Assembly: GCA_963784995.1 (NCBI GenBank)
Contig: CAWATZ010000024.1
Span: 425,639 to 489,638, forward strand
Direction of reading: 5' to 3'
From: CAWATZ01 sp963784995
GTDB lineage: Bacteria; Planctomycetota; Planctomycetia; Gemmatales; Gemmataceae
DNA: 64,000 nt
The notes beneath the pieces were generated by a model. The model did no database searches, was not told the origin of the DNA, and saw only the letters and a program-made list of their open reading frames with translations. The position numbers and the translations under genes were made by a program. Below, in pieces: positions 26,338-34,968 of this stretch (the stretch's first letter is position 1; each line of letters opens with the position of its first letter).

Positions 26338-27580
26338 GACAGCCCTCCCATGTCGAAGTCGGCGACACAGCGGAGACCCGTGAGATCCACCTTGGCGCAG
26401 ATGCGGGTGGTGTCGGGGTGCTGGTGCCCGAGGTGGTCACCGATCTCCTTCAGGGACAACCCCTGCGCCAGCAGGTGAGTGGCGCAGGCGTGCCGGAGCG
26501 CATGGGGTCCGCGGTGCGGGCTGGTCACGCCCAGGCGGCGCAAGCGTTCGGCAACGATGGGCCAAAGGGCGGCACGGCCCAGCGGGCGGATTGGGGCGCG
26601 GCTGCACAGGAAGACCTCACGCCAGGCGCAGCGCGGCCGCGACTGCTTGAGGTAGTCCAGGACGGCATCGCCGACGCGGCGGGACAGCGGGTAGACCTGC
26701 GCCGCCTGCGTCTTGGGGCGCAGCAGGCGGAGCTGCTCCCGCTCCCAGTCGAAGTCTTCCAGACGCAGGCGGGCGACCTCGCCGGCGCGGAGGCCGTAGA
26801 CGGCCAGCAGCAGCAGGATGGCGCGGTCGCGGACATCGACGGGGCGGCCCCCTTTGGTCGAGGCCAGCAAGCGCTGCACGTCCGCCCAGGAGGGTCCGGC
26901 CGGGAACGACTCCTGTGCGAAGATGCGCGGGCCCTTGATCGCCTCGGCTAGACCGGGTTGGCACCAACCGCTGCGGTCGGCGAAGTGGAAGAAGCAGCGC
27001 AGGGCCTTGGCGAGCCCGGCGACGGTGCGGCGGGCGTAACCGCCGCGGCTGACCCGGGCGATGAGCGCCTGGTCGATCTGGGCGATGGTCAGGGCCGCCA
27101 GGGAGTGACCAGGCGCGCCGAGGTCATTGAGGAACGCCTCGACAACGGGGCAGTAAGTGTCGATGGTACTGGGCGACAGGCCCCGTTCACGGCGGAGGTA
27201 GTCGGCGAAGGCATCGACCTGCTCGGCGTGAAGACGCGGCCTGGCAGGCGGCAGTTGCAAACGACCGAGGAAGCGCAGCCAGGCGGTGGCGTGCTGGAGG
27301 AAGAACACACGCGAGGGACGGCGCTGCCCGAACAAGGGCGGCTTCTCGGCCCAGAGCAGGGCGCTGCGCTGGACTTCGGCCAGAGGGATGGGCTCGCCCG
27401 GGCGGTCAGCCAGGCAGAGGTGGTCGGCGACGAAGACGGTGTAATGGGTGCGGCTTGCAAGGACCTGCGGGCCAGGCCCTGGTCAGCGAGGCGGCCGAGG
27501 TAGCGCAGGCGCTCCTCGAGCAGGGGCCCAGAGCGTTGGCGAGCCAGCGCACGGGGCTGCTTGAACAGTTGCTCGAACAC
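26334..27580 (-). CDS. ritA: RIT tyrosine recombinase A (frameshift; Tyr to Cys)
   Basis: Starts at the GTG at 27578-27580 (VFEQLFKQPRALARQRSGPL) with GGAGG about eight bases upstream. A base appears missing near 27452, after which the frame runs THYTVFVADHLCL and on to the stop at 26334. Catalytic blocks are GLRAGEVARLRLEDF, PKTQAAQVYPLS and HALRHACATHLL. In the last block, GHQHPDTTRICAKVD, the position of the nucleophilic tyrosine is cysteine (codon TGC at 26397-26399). About 415 residues, normal for RitA. Probably inactive unless TGC is an error for TAC. Confidence 0.85.
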
Positions 27581-27694
27581 AGTCGAACCTCCGTGGACAG
27601 GGATGGGCAGAAGCGCCGGTTCGACTATGGTACGATCACTTATGTGGCGCAGAAGATCGGTTCGCGGCTGGCTCACCGGGGATTGGCCTGGCTA

Positions 27695-27800
27695 CACCAC
27701 ATAATGGGCTGCGCCACATAAGCCCTGGAAGAAGCGGGGTGCGACAACGCCGACATGCTGAACCACTGCCGCCAGCCGGGCGTACACGTGCGAGGCTGCT
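27695..27800. repeat. right terminal inverted repeat of the RIT element
   Basis: The inverted counterpart of 24219-24324, of equal length and ungapped. The core CACCACATAATGGGCTGCGC lies at the inner end, and the outer part covers the start of the outward-reading coding tail. Confidence 0.88.
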
Positions 27801-27832
27801 GGGTTGTGGACCTGTTGTTGGGCAAAGACTGA
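27722..27832 (+). pseudogene. truncated gene tail at the right end of the RIT element, reading outward
   Basis: From the element end the plus strand reads ALEEAGCDNADMLNHCRQPG and then VHVRGCWVVDLLLGKD to a TGA at 27830-27832. It is the same tail family as the left flank (24175-24297) but not identical, so the two flanks are not simple halves of one gene. No 5' part or start remains. Confidence 0.7.
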
Positions 27833-27866
27833 ACACCTGAAGTTGCGGATTCCGTGGGGGGCTGGC

Positions 27867-29294
27867 TCACGCCAGGATCTCGCGGATCGGTTCGGCTCCC
27901 TGAGCGATCGGCACGGGCCGCCCCGCCCGGTCCGGAACGGTCAGGTGCGGATCGATGCCCAGGCACTGGAAGATGGTGGCGCAGATCTCCCCGGTGCTGA
28001 CCGGCCGATCCTTGACGTAAGCCGCCTGCGAGTCCGACGCGCCGCAAACGGTGCCGCCCCGGATACCGGCCCCGGCGAACAGCACCGAGTAGCAGTAGGT
28101 CCAGTGGTCCCGGCCGGCGTTGCCGTTGACCCGCGGCGTCCGGCCCATCTCGCTCATCAGCACCACCAGCGTCTCGTCGAGCAGGCCGCGTTCTTCCAGG
28201 TCCTGCATCAGGGCACAGTAGGTTTGATCGAGGTTGGGCAGCTTGTTGTCGCGCAGGATCTCGAAGTTCTTCTGGTGCGTGTCCCAGGCGTCGTAGTCCA
28301 CCTTGATCCGGTCCCAGAACAGGTCCCAGGTGACGTTGATAAAGCGCACTCCCTCCTCGACCAGCCGGCGAGCGGTCAGCGTGCTGTGTCCGAACAGGGT
28401 CCGGCCATAGCGGTCGAGCAGCTTCGGATCCTCCCGGGCCAGGTTGAAGGCCGCCTTGAGCCGGGACGAGGTCAGGATGCTGAAGGCCCGCTGCTGGGTG
28501 CGGCTGAAGCGGTCCAGGGCCGGCAGCGCCTCAGCCTTGCGGACCTGGTCGTCCAGCTGGCTCAGCAATCCCTGGCGTGTGTTGAGCCGGTCGATGGTCA
28601 GATCCATACCGAGGTTGCTGCTGGCCAGAATCGGCTCGCCGCGAACGACGGCCGGCCGGCCCGGCGCCGGGTTGACTCCGGGATCGTGGTATGGAGCGCA
28701 TTCGGTGAGCAGCGGGTCGTAACGCTGGCCGAGGAAGCCGCCGTAGGGGCCGGCCCGGCGAAACGCCTGGCCCCAACCCAGCCAGCAGGGCATGTAAACG
28801 TAAGCGGGAAACTCGCTTGCGCCTTGCTTCAGGTATTCGCAGACCGACCCCATGCTCGGCGGGTCGGTGTCGCGCGGATGCTGGTCCGGCATCAGGGCTT
28901 CATGGCCGGTGTAGCTGGGCAGACAGTTGTGACAGCCGGCTTTGTGGTTGACCGAACGGACGAGCGCCGCCCGGTGCATCCACTTCGCCAGCCGCGGCAG
29001 ATGCTCGCAGACGCGGATGCCTGGCACGCTGGTGTCGATCGGCTTGAACTCGGTGCGGATGCCGGAGGGAGCGTCCGGCTTGAGGTCGAACATGTCCTGC
29101 GTGGCCGCTCCGCCCAGCAGGTACAGCAGGATCACGCTCTTCGCCTTGCCCACGGTCTTCTGTCGCTGTTCCAGGGCAAGCAGGTCGGGGAGGTTGAAAA
29201 AGCCGCCCAGCAGCGACAGGGCACCGACCTTCAGAGTTTCCCGGCGGGTCAAACCATCGCAACAGCGGCGGGGACTGCCCAGCATGGTCAGCAT
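27867..29294 (-). CDS. DUF1501 family protein
   Basis: A protein of 475 residues from the ATG at 29292-29294, which has AAGGAG seven bases upstream; a further in-frame ATG lies at 29324. The N-terminus has the RRETLKVGALSLLGGFF signal, then VILLYLLGGAATQDMFDLKP, VNHKAGCHNCLPSYTGHEAL, and MSEMGRTPRVNGNAGRDHWT near the C-terminus. Exported; function unknown. Unlike the other copies it has no PSD1 neighbour in this window. The RIT element lies 144 bases beyond its 3' end. Confidence 0.92.
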   Translation of the reverse strand: MLTMLGSPRRCCDGLTRRETLKVGALSLLGGFFNLPDLLALEQRQKTVGKAKSVILLYLLGGAATQDMFDLKPDAPSGIRTEFKPIDTSVPGIRVCEHLPRLAKWMHRAALVRSVNHKAGCHNCLPSYTGHEALMPDQHPRDTDPPSMGSVCEYLKQGASEFPAYVYMPCWLGWGQAFRRAGPYGGFLGQRYDPLLTECAPYHDPGVNPAPGRPAVVRGEPILASSNLGMDLTIDRLNTRQGLLSQLDDQVRKAEALPALDRFSRTQQRAFSILTSSRLKAAFNLAREDPKLLDRYGRTLFGHSTLTARRLVEEGVRFINVTWDLFWDRIKVDYDAWDTHQKNFEILRDNKLPNLDQTYCALMQDLEERGLLDETLVVLMSEMGRTPRVNGNAGRDHWTYCYSVLFAGAGIRGGTVCGASDSQAAYVKDRPVSTGEICATIFQCLGIDPHLTVPDRAGRPVPIAQGAEPIREILA

Positions 29295-29386
29295 GGTGCG
29301 CTCCTTCAGCGTGGCGTGGGACATTCAGGCAGGCAGCGTGGGCGAGGATCTTGCTGCAATGTATCACTTCTTCCCAAGTCAGGCTA

Positions 29387-29462
29387 GATGGCGAGCGGCG
29401 CGGCGTGAGCCCGCCGGTGCGGACGTCCGCACCGGCGGGCTCACGCCGCGCCGCTCGCCATC
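29387..29462. repeat. perfect 76-base palindrome (family C)
   Basis: GATGGCGAGCGGCGCGGCGT... reads identically on both strands over all 76 bases, with no loop and with GACGTC at the centre. A related element occurs at 57515-57601. It separates the DUF1501 gene from the dehydrogenase gene. Confidence 0.96.
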
Positions 29463-29476
29463 AAACCAAGGTCTGC

Positions 29477-30898
29477 TCACAGCAGCGTGATCTTCTCCCG
29501 ACCTGCGGTCACCTTGCGGGTGGCGTTGCGCGTGTCGAGCACGTGGCGGGCCTTCTCCACCAGCCAGTCATAGTTGATGCTGCTGTGGTCGGCCGTGACA
29601 ATCACCAGGTCGCAGCCGCCGATCATCTCGGCCGAGAGCGGAGTGCTTTCCATCTCCAGACCGTGTTCCCGGAAGCTGGGAACGAACGGATCGTGGTACA
29701 GGACCGTGGCATCCTCCTCCTGCAAGAGGCGGATCACCTCGATGGCCGGCGACTCGCGGAAATCACCCAGGTCCTTCTTGTAGGACACGCCCATGACCAG
29801 GACCTTCGAGCGCGACGCGGCCACGCCCAGCTTGTTGAGCACGCGCGCCGCCTTGTCGCGCACAAACTCCGGCATTTTGCGGTTGATCTCGCCGGCCAGG
29901 GCGATGAAGTGGGTGTTGAAGTTGAACTCCTTGGCCTTCCACTCCAGGTAGTGCGGATCGAGCGGAATGCAGTGGCCGCCCACGCCCGGACCGGGGTAGA
30001 AGGGCATGATGCCGAACGGCTTGGTGAAGGCGGCGTCGAGGATCTCCCAGACGTTCAGGCCCATCCGGTCGCACAGCAGCGCCAGTTCGTTGGCCAGGGC
30101 GATGTTCACCGCCCGGAAGGTGTTCTCGTAGACCTTGACCATCTCGGCCGCCTTGCTGCTGGAGACCGGCACCACCCGCTCGATGGTCTGTGAATAGAAG
30201 GCCACCGCCAGCTTCTGCGACTCGGGGCCGACGGCGCCGACCACCTTGTTGGTGTTCTTGGTGGTGTAGCGCTTGTTGCCCGGATCGACGCGCTCGGGGG
30301 AGTGAGCCAGGAAGAAGTCGCGCTCGACCTTGAGCCCGGACGTTTCCAGGATGGTGAGCATCACCTCGTCGGTGGTGCCGGGGTAGGTGGTCGATTCCAG
30401 GCAGATCAGCTGGCCGGGACGCAGATGCCTGGCCAGTTCATGAGTGACGTGTTCGATGTGCTGCAGGTCGGGGATCAGGTTGCGGGTCAAAGGCGTCGGC
30501 ACGGCGATGACAATCACGTCCATCTCGGGGACGAGAGAGAAGTCCGTGACGGCCCGCAGCTTGCCGGTGCGGACCAGCTCGGCCATCTCGGCGTCCTTCA
30601 CGTCAGGGATATAGTTCTCGCCCCGGTTGATCTTGTCGGTCCGGATCGGGTTCTGTTCGATGCCGATGACGGAGTAGCCCACCTTGCCCTTTTCCACGGC
30701 AAAGGGGAGGCCGACGTAACCCAGACCGACCATGCCAACGACGGCACTGTGATCGGTGATCTTCTGCATCAGGGCCCCGACGCGCTCGGCAACGCGGCTT
30801 TCCTCGTGCTCGTGCAGCCGCAGGGTCCGGCCGGGATGGATCCGGCTGGCGGTGGGCTCGGTGGTGATCGCCGTCAGACGCCTGGCTGGCTGTGTCAT
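29477..30898 (-). CDS. UDP-glucose/GDP-mannose dehydrogenase family (UDP-HexNAc 6-dehydrogenase type)
   Basis: A protein of 473 residues with three domains: an N-terminal NAD fold (VVGMVGLGYVGLPFAVEKG from about residue 53), the central helix with STTYPGTTDE, the catalytic cysteine in PGPGVGGHCIPLDPHYLEWK, and the C-terminal UDP-binding domain (VLVMGVSYKKDLGDFRESPA). It oxidises a nucleotide sugar C6 alcohol to a uronate. The sequence is closest in feel to WbpA/WecC-type enzymes. An unusual 50-residue polar N-terminal extension precedes the fold. It is probably for surface polysaccharide; no other sugar gene is adjacent. Confidence 0.92.
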   Translation of the reverse strand: MTQPARRLTAITTEPTASRIHPGRTLRLHEHEESRVAERVGALMQKITDHSAVVGMVGLGYVGLPFAVEKGKVGYSVIGIEQNPIRTDKINRGENYIPDVKDAEMAELVRTGKLRAVTDFSLVPEMDVIVIAVPTPLTRNLIPDLQHIEHVTHELARHLRPGQLICLESTTYPGTTDEVMLTILETSGLKVERDFFLAHSPERVDPGNKRYTTKNTNKVVGAVGPESQKLAVAFYSQTIERVVPVSSSKAAEMVKVYENTFRAVNIALANELALLCDRMGLNVWEILDAAFTKPFGIMPFYPGPGVGGHCIPLDPHYLEWKAKEFNFNTHFIALAGEINRKMPEFVRDKAARVLNKLGVAASRSKVLVMGVSYKKDLGDFRESPAIEVIRLLQEEDATVLYHDPFVPSFREHGLEMESTPLSAEMIGGCDLVIVTADHSSINYDWLVEKARHVLDTRNATRKVTAGREKITLL

Positions 30899-31234
30899 GC
30901 CCTGATCCCTCCGTGGTGAGTCCCCTCATGGGGGAAAGCGGTCCCTTGCTTGCGCGTCGGGCTTGTGTGCCCGGCTCCCGGCTACCCAATCGAACGGGAA
31001 CTATAAACCAGCCCGGCTTGAGCCCACAAGAGCAAGACGGCCTCCGCCCGGCCGCCGGTCAGCCGGCGGACCCCTGTTTTCCCATTTGCCCTCGGTCGTC
31101 TTATCTGGTAGGGTTAGAGCATCTTCCCTGCCGAGATTCTGCCGGGACGGGACAGACTCGCTGCAACGTTCCCGAGCGCCGGCCGCAAGATTGTTTCCCC
31201 CCTGTGAACCCAAGAGCCGTCGGAGGTGACTGGG
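30899..31234. other. intergenic region between divergent genes
   Basis: About 336 bases between the dehydrogenase (minus) and the response-regulator gene (plus). It contains a small GC-rich inverted motif (GGCCGCCGGTCAGCCGGCGG near 31050). No convincing promoter boxes, RNA structure or coding frame were seen. Confidence 0.35.
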
Positions 31235-31637
31235 ATGGCCCTGGATCGCTCTCTCCAGATCCTGGTGGTCGAGGACAATCCGATCAATCAGAAGGTGGCT
31301 GCTCACCTGCTGCAAAAGCATGGCCACACCGTCCACCTGGCCGGCAACGGCCAGGAAGCCCTGGCGCTCTTGCAACTGACTCCCGTCGATCTGGTGCTGA
31401 TGGACCTGCAGATGCCCGTGATGGATGGACTGGAAGCGACCGCGCAGCATCCGCGCCCGCGAACAGGGCACCGCACGCTGCTTGCCGATCATCGCCCTGA
31501 CCGCCCAGGCCCAGCCGGGTGATCGGGAACAGTGTTTGCAGGCCGGGATGAACGGCTATCTCACCAAGCCGGTCCAGGCCCCGGCGCTGCTGCGGACCCT
31601 CGAAGAGGTCTGGAGCAAGACGGCGGAACTGGCGTAA
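31235..31637 (+). CDS. response-regulator receiver domain protein (apparent frameshift)
   Basis: A single CheY-like receiver of about 134 residues. The ATG at 31235 has GGAGGTGAC upstream. It shows LQILVVEDNPINQKVAAHLL (acidic pair), LVLMDLQMPVMDGLEAT (phospho-aspartate), then a break near 31445 (one surplus base in GACCGCGCAGC). Then IRAREQGTARCLPIIALTAQ, and TKPVQAPALLRTL with the conserved lysine. The sequence type (EDNPINQ, DLQMPVMDG) is that of receivers attached to hybrid histidine kinases, so it may be a shuttle in a phosphorelay. No kinase is adjacent. Confidence 0.85.
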
Positions 31638-31650
31638 TTCGGGAAGGGCG

Positions 31651-31722
31651 GCGCTGGAGGGAACGCCCTCCGTGGCGTTCCGGACCCACGCGGAACGCCA
31701 CGGAGGGCGTTCCCTCCAGCGC
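31651..31722. repeat. palindromic repeat (family D) with GGAACGCCACGGAGGGCGTT arms
   Basis: Perfect 31-base arms at 31651-31681 and 31692-31722 around a 10-base spacer. A single arm of the same family lies in frame inside the glycerate kinase gene at about 47174-47200. Confidence 0.94.
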
Positions 31723-31728
31723 TCCCGA

Positions 31729-32475
31729 TCACACCCACGCCAGCACGGCCTCCGGCGAAACCTTTTCGCGCAGCAGCGGGTGGCTGAAGAACAGGGAAAC
31801 GCGCTCGAACGGGAACGCCTTCTGGAAATGCTCCAGCAAACGTTCGCGGACCAGCCCGGGTCGCACCGGTCCACGCCGCTCGCGCACCAGCGAGGTCATC
31901 GGCTCATCGCCCGGACTGCCGCACTCCACCCAGCGGAACGGCACCAGGTCGGCATTGAGGTTGAAGACCCCGCCGTAATAAACCACCCAGTCGTGAACGG
32001 CCAGGCCGACGCAGGCCACCGGCCGCGGGTCCACCCAGACACCGGCCTGGCCCGGCCGCATCCGTGCCGGGACCGCGAAATCGTCGAGCAGATCGATCAG
32101 GACCTGCTGCAATCGCTCCCGGTACGCCTCCAGTCCCAGGTCAAATTGCTCCAGGGCCAGGATGGGATAGATGGCCAGCTGGCCGGGCAGGTGCAGCCAG
32201 CAACCGCCGCCGCGGTTGACCCAGCGCACCGGCCAGCGCCGCGCCGCCAGCACCTCGGGATCGAAATGGATCTGCCCTGGCCTCCCATGCCGGCCCACGG
32301 TCAGCAGTGGCGGATGCTCACAGAGCAGCAGGGCCGCACCGCGGCGCCGCTGGCGCGTCTGTTCCACCAGCCGCCGCTGCAGCGCCTGAAGGGCCGAGAA
32401 CTCGACCGTGCCCAGCAGATAAATGCTCAGCACGGAGTCGTCGTCAGGCTGCCTGTCATCTTGTTGCCGGTTCAT
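31729..32475 (-). CDS. LipB-like octanoyltransferase homologue lacking the catalytic lysine
   Basis: A protein of 248 residues from the ATG at 32473-32475. The LipB fold is clear: LLLCEHPPLLTVGRHG, WVNRGGGCWLHLPGQLAIYP, GVWVDPRPVACVGLAVHDW, and WVECGSPGDEPMTSL with the acyl-carrying cysteine. In LipB the lysine of the K-I-x-S-[IL]-G block is catalytic; here the aligned position is proline (RPVACVG), and the RGG.xTYHGPGQ block is altered to CWLHLPGQ. It may therefore have a changed activity, or be a relaxed paralogue. A true LipB may lie elsewhere in the genome. Confidence 0.78.
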   Translation of the reverse strand: MNRQQDDRQPDDDSVLSIYLLGTVEFSALQALQRRLVEQTRQRRRGAALLLCEHPPLLTVGRHGRPGQIHFDPEVLAARRWPVRWVNRGGGCWLHLPGQLAIYPILALEQFDLGLEAYRERLQQVLIDLLDDFAVPARMRPGQAGVWVDPRPVACVGLAVHDWVVYYGGVFNLNADLVPFRWVECGSPGDEPMTSLVRERRGPVRPGLVRERLLEHFQKAFPFERVSLFFSHPLLREKVSPEAVLAWV

Positions 32476-32645
32476 GCCACGGGTCCCGCTCTCGCTGGCT
32501 CGGGTTTCGACCCGGTTCACGATAGCAGCCGGGGCCGGGGTTTCACAAGCCTTAACCAAAAGAACCGGGCCAGGGGGTTTCTTGCAGCAGAGCAAGAAAC
32601 CTCCTGGCCCGGCGTGGCGAACAAGTGTCCGCGAACAGCGACCGA

Positions 32646-34631
32646 TCAGGGAATCGGGATTCCCTTGAGTGTGAACGGGATCTCGATGTTCGCCTGCCTG
32701 GGCACCCTGTACACCAGCTTGGCCGGGGTCTGTCCCTTCGGCACCTGGAAGGTGAGCTGGTGCTCCATGACCACCTTGCCGCCGATTTGCCGGACCACCT
32801 GACCGAAAGCCCTGGACTGGAAAGCATTGCCCTTGGCGTCAAGCAGCTGGATGCCGTTCAGTCCGTTGAACCCGCCGAAGCCGATCTGCACCGGGTTGAA
32901 GGGCAGCGGGGCCGGCTGAATCTGGACCTGGATCTGGGCGGGCCGTCCCTGGACCTGGCCCGGTTGAGCAACTCCCTGGCCCGCCTGACCCTGGCCCTGC
33001 CCCTGTCCGGGCTGCTTCCTTGGTGGAGCAGGCGGGACGAGAGGAGCGACACGCGCGGGCGGGACAATCGGGATTGCCTGCCCACCCTGCACGTTCCCCT
33101 GGTTGCCGGCCGGAGCGTCCAGCTCGAAGCGCACGGTCACGGTGCCGTTGGCCTGCTGGGTTGTCACGCCGGTCACCTTGATGTGGCCGCCCTGCTTGCC
33201 CTTGACGGTCTTGCCGACCGCCTTGAGGATGTTGTCCACCTCGATCAGCGGCGGGGTCGGCACTGTCACCAGGGCGGTGATGACTCCGGTCAGCTCCTGG
33301 ATGGCCTTCGCTGCCTTCGCGCCTTTCTTCAGCTGGACCACCGTTTCAAAGTTGGTCTGGCCCACACCCTGAAAGCCCATTCCAAAGCCGAAAGCCCCGA
33401 CAGCGCCGAGCATGCCGCCCTGGAATCCGCCGACGCCAAGCGCCCCTCCTCCAAACCCGCCACCGAAGTTGGCCCCGCCAAAACCCACGGCCGGAGGACC
33501 AGGATTGGCCTTCGGCCCGGCGTTGGCGAGCTGGCTCAGGTTCTGGCCCTGGTCATCGAGGGCCTTGTCCACCCGGACAGAAACCAGCTGGTGCATCGTC
33601 AGCTTCGGCTCTGGGGTGACTTGCAGGCCAACCTGGATTTCGCCCTCGGCCGGCTTGCCCAGCTGGTTGGCTTTGTCCGACAGCCGGATGCGCACGGCCG
33701 AGCGGGCATCGGTGGGCCGGGTAACGCTCTTGCCGTCAATCAGCGTGATCTGGTTGGTGGGCTGATTCATGGGTCCGACGAACCCACCGAAGCCACCTTG
33801 AACCCCGCCGAACCCGCCGATCCCGACTTGCCCAAGAGCGCCCACGCCGCCGGGAACGACACCAGGCTGGCCCAGCACGCCGAAGCCGCCGGGAGGAACG
33901 GGCGGGGCCGGCTGCGGACGCACGCCGGGCTGAACCACCGGCCGGGCGGGAGCAGGCTGCGCCGCGCCCGGTGCTCCCGGAACGGTCTGGGGCCCGCGCG
34001 GTCCTGGCTGCGCCCCCCTCGGTTGCGGGTTGGGGGGCACGATCTTGCCTGGGAGAGGCACCGGCTGGATGATCGGCCGGCCGAAGGGATTGCCCGGTTG
34101 CGGCATCAGCTGGATCAGGTCCTCGGAACTGGCCTCGACCAGACCGGCCTGCCGGCAGAACTGGTCGAGCGCGTCCCAGAAGGTCACCTCATTCGTTGTC
34201 AGGGTGATCTTGCGATCCTTGAGCTTTTTCTGCGGATCTTGCAGGGCAATCTGGTAGCCGCTCTTCTTGCTGAAGTCCGCAACTGCCTGGGCCAGCGGCG
34301 CGTTCTTGTAGGAGAGCTTGAGCATCGTCGGCTGCAGCAGCTTCACGCTCTCGACGCGCTTCTCAATCCTGGCGATCAGCTCCTCGGAGCGACGTCGGAC
34401 CTCGGCATCGTCGCTCTTGAGGGCCTGCCGCAGCGCTTCCAGGGCGGGAACGCCGATGGCGTCCAGCTGCGTGCTGGCCTTCTCGCGATCCTCGAAGTTG
34501 CCGCTGCCCATCAGGTCGATCAGTTTCTTGATCTGGTCCGGCTTGGCCGGCTCAGCCGCGTGGCTGGGGACCAGCGAAAGGACCCCCAGGTTCAGCGCCA
34601 GGATCAGCATCAGCGACCGGTACAGTTGCAT
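32646..34631 (-). CDS. exported HEAT-like, Gly/Pro/Gln-rich protein
   Basis: A protein of 661 residues from the ATG at 34629-34631 with GGAGG upstream and a signal peptide (MQLYRSLMLILALNLGVLSL). After it comes a helical HEAT-type segment (FEDREKASTQLDAIGVPALE), then a secretin/STN-like small domain (LKLSYKNAPLAQAVADFSKK). Two low-complexity linkers rich in Gly, Pro and Gln follow (about residues 190-300 and 390-450), with beta-type segments between them (VTVRFELDAPAGNQG) and at the end. Extracytoplasmic, probably structural or scaffold. Family not recognised beyond the general planctomycete type. Confidence 0.72.
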   Translation of the reverse strand: MQLYRSLMLILALNLGVLSLVPSHAAEPAKPDQIKKLIDLMGSGNFEDREKASTQLDAIGVPALEALRQALKSDDAEVRRRSEELIARIEKRVESVKLLQPTMLKLSYKNAPLAQAVADFSKKSGYQIALQDPQKKLKDRKITLTTNEVTFWDALDQFCRQAGLVEASSEDLIQLMPQPGNPFGRPIIQPVPLPGKIVPPNPQPRGAQPGPRGPQTVPGAPGAAQPAPARPVVQPGVRPQPAPPVPPGGFGVLGQPGVVPGGVGALGQVGIGGFGGVQGGFGGFVGPMNQPTNQITLIDGKSVTRPTDARSAVRIRLSDKANQLGKPAEGEIQVGLQVTPEPKLTMHQLVSVRVDKALDDQGQNLSQLANAGPKANPGPPAVGFGGANFGGGFGGGALGVGGFQGGMLGAVGAFGFGMGFQGVGQTNFETVVQLKKGAKAAKAIQELTGVITALVTVPTPPLIEVDNILKAVGKTVKGKQGGHIKVTGVTTQQANGTVTVRFELDAPAGNQGNVQGGQAIPIVPPARVAPLVPPAPPRKQPGQGQGQGQAGQGVAQPGQVQGRPAQIQVQIQPAPLPFNPVQIGFGGFNGLNGIQLLDAKGNAFQSRAFGQVVRQIGGKVVMEHQLTFQVPKGQTPAKLVYRVPRQANIEIPFTLKGIPIP

Positions 34632-34968
34632 CGGGTTTGTTCCTCCCAGGTATGACTCTTCACCCAGTGACTCGTCGAGGCGAACCTTCCCACTACCAGA
34701 ACAGAAGACCGTTTCGTTGGTGAGTCGGCGCATTTTGTCTCCAGGCACGCCTGGCTGTTTGCGCACCATGATATGAGTTAGACGAGATGGGCCCCGGTTT
34801 GGATTGGCCGGGAGACGGAATTCAGGAAAAAACGACAATGGCAAACCGGAGCGGCGTCAAGCCACGCACGCGGCGCAGGACGGCGGAGTATGGACGGGGC
34901 AGGACGGAATGGAGTATACTGGTCCCTTGAACCTGCGATTCGCCTCCCACCACCAAGGACCCGCCGCC
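34632..34968. other. intergenic region between divergent genes
   Basis: About 337 bases. A TATACT box at 34915-34920 could be the -10 element for the downstream plus-strand gene, but no matching -35 is clear. No repeat or coding frame is supported. Confidence 0.35.

Larger units (their letters stand above)
24296..27723 (-). mobile_element. recombinase-in-trio (RIT) element
   Basis: Three consecutive, overlapping tyrosine-recombinase genes on the minus strand (26334-27580, 25390-26337, 24390-25397) lie between terminal inverted repeats whose cores, GCTTATGTGGCGCAGCCC..., are at 24296-24324 and 27695-27723 (27 of 29 identical). Sub-repeats ACGCCACATAAC (near 24370) and CTTATGTGGCGCAG (near 27640) give each end a palindromic make-up. 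This is the known RIT organisation. The copy may be inactive: the first recombinase lacks the catalytic tyrosine, and the first and third genes carry frame breaks. Confidence 0.88.
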
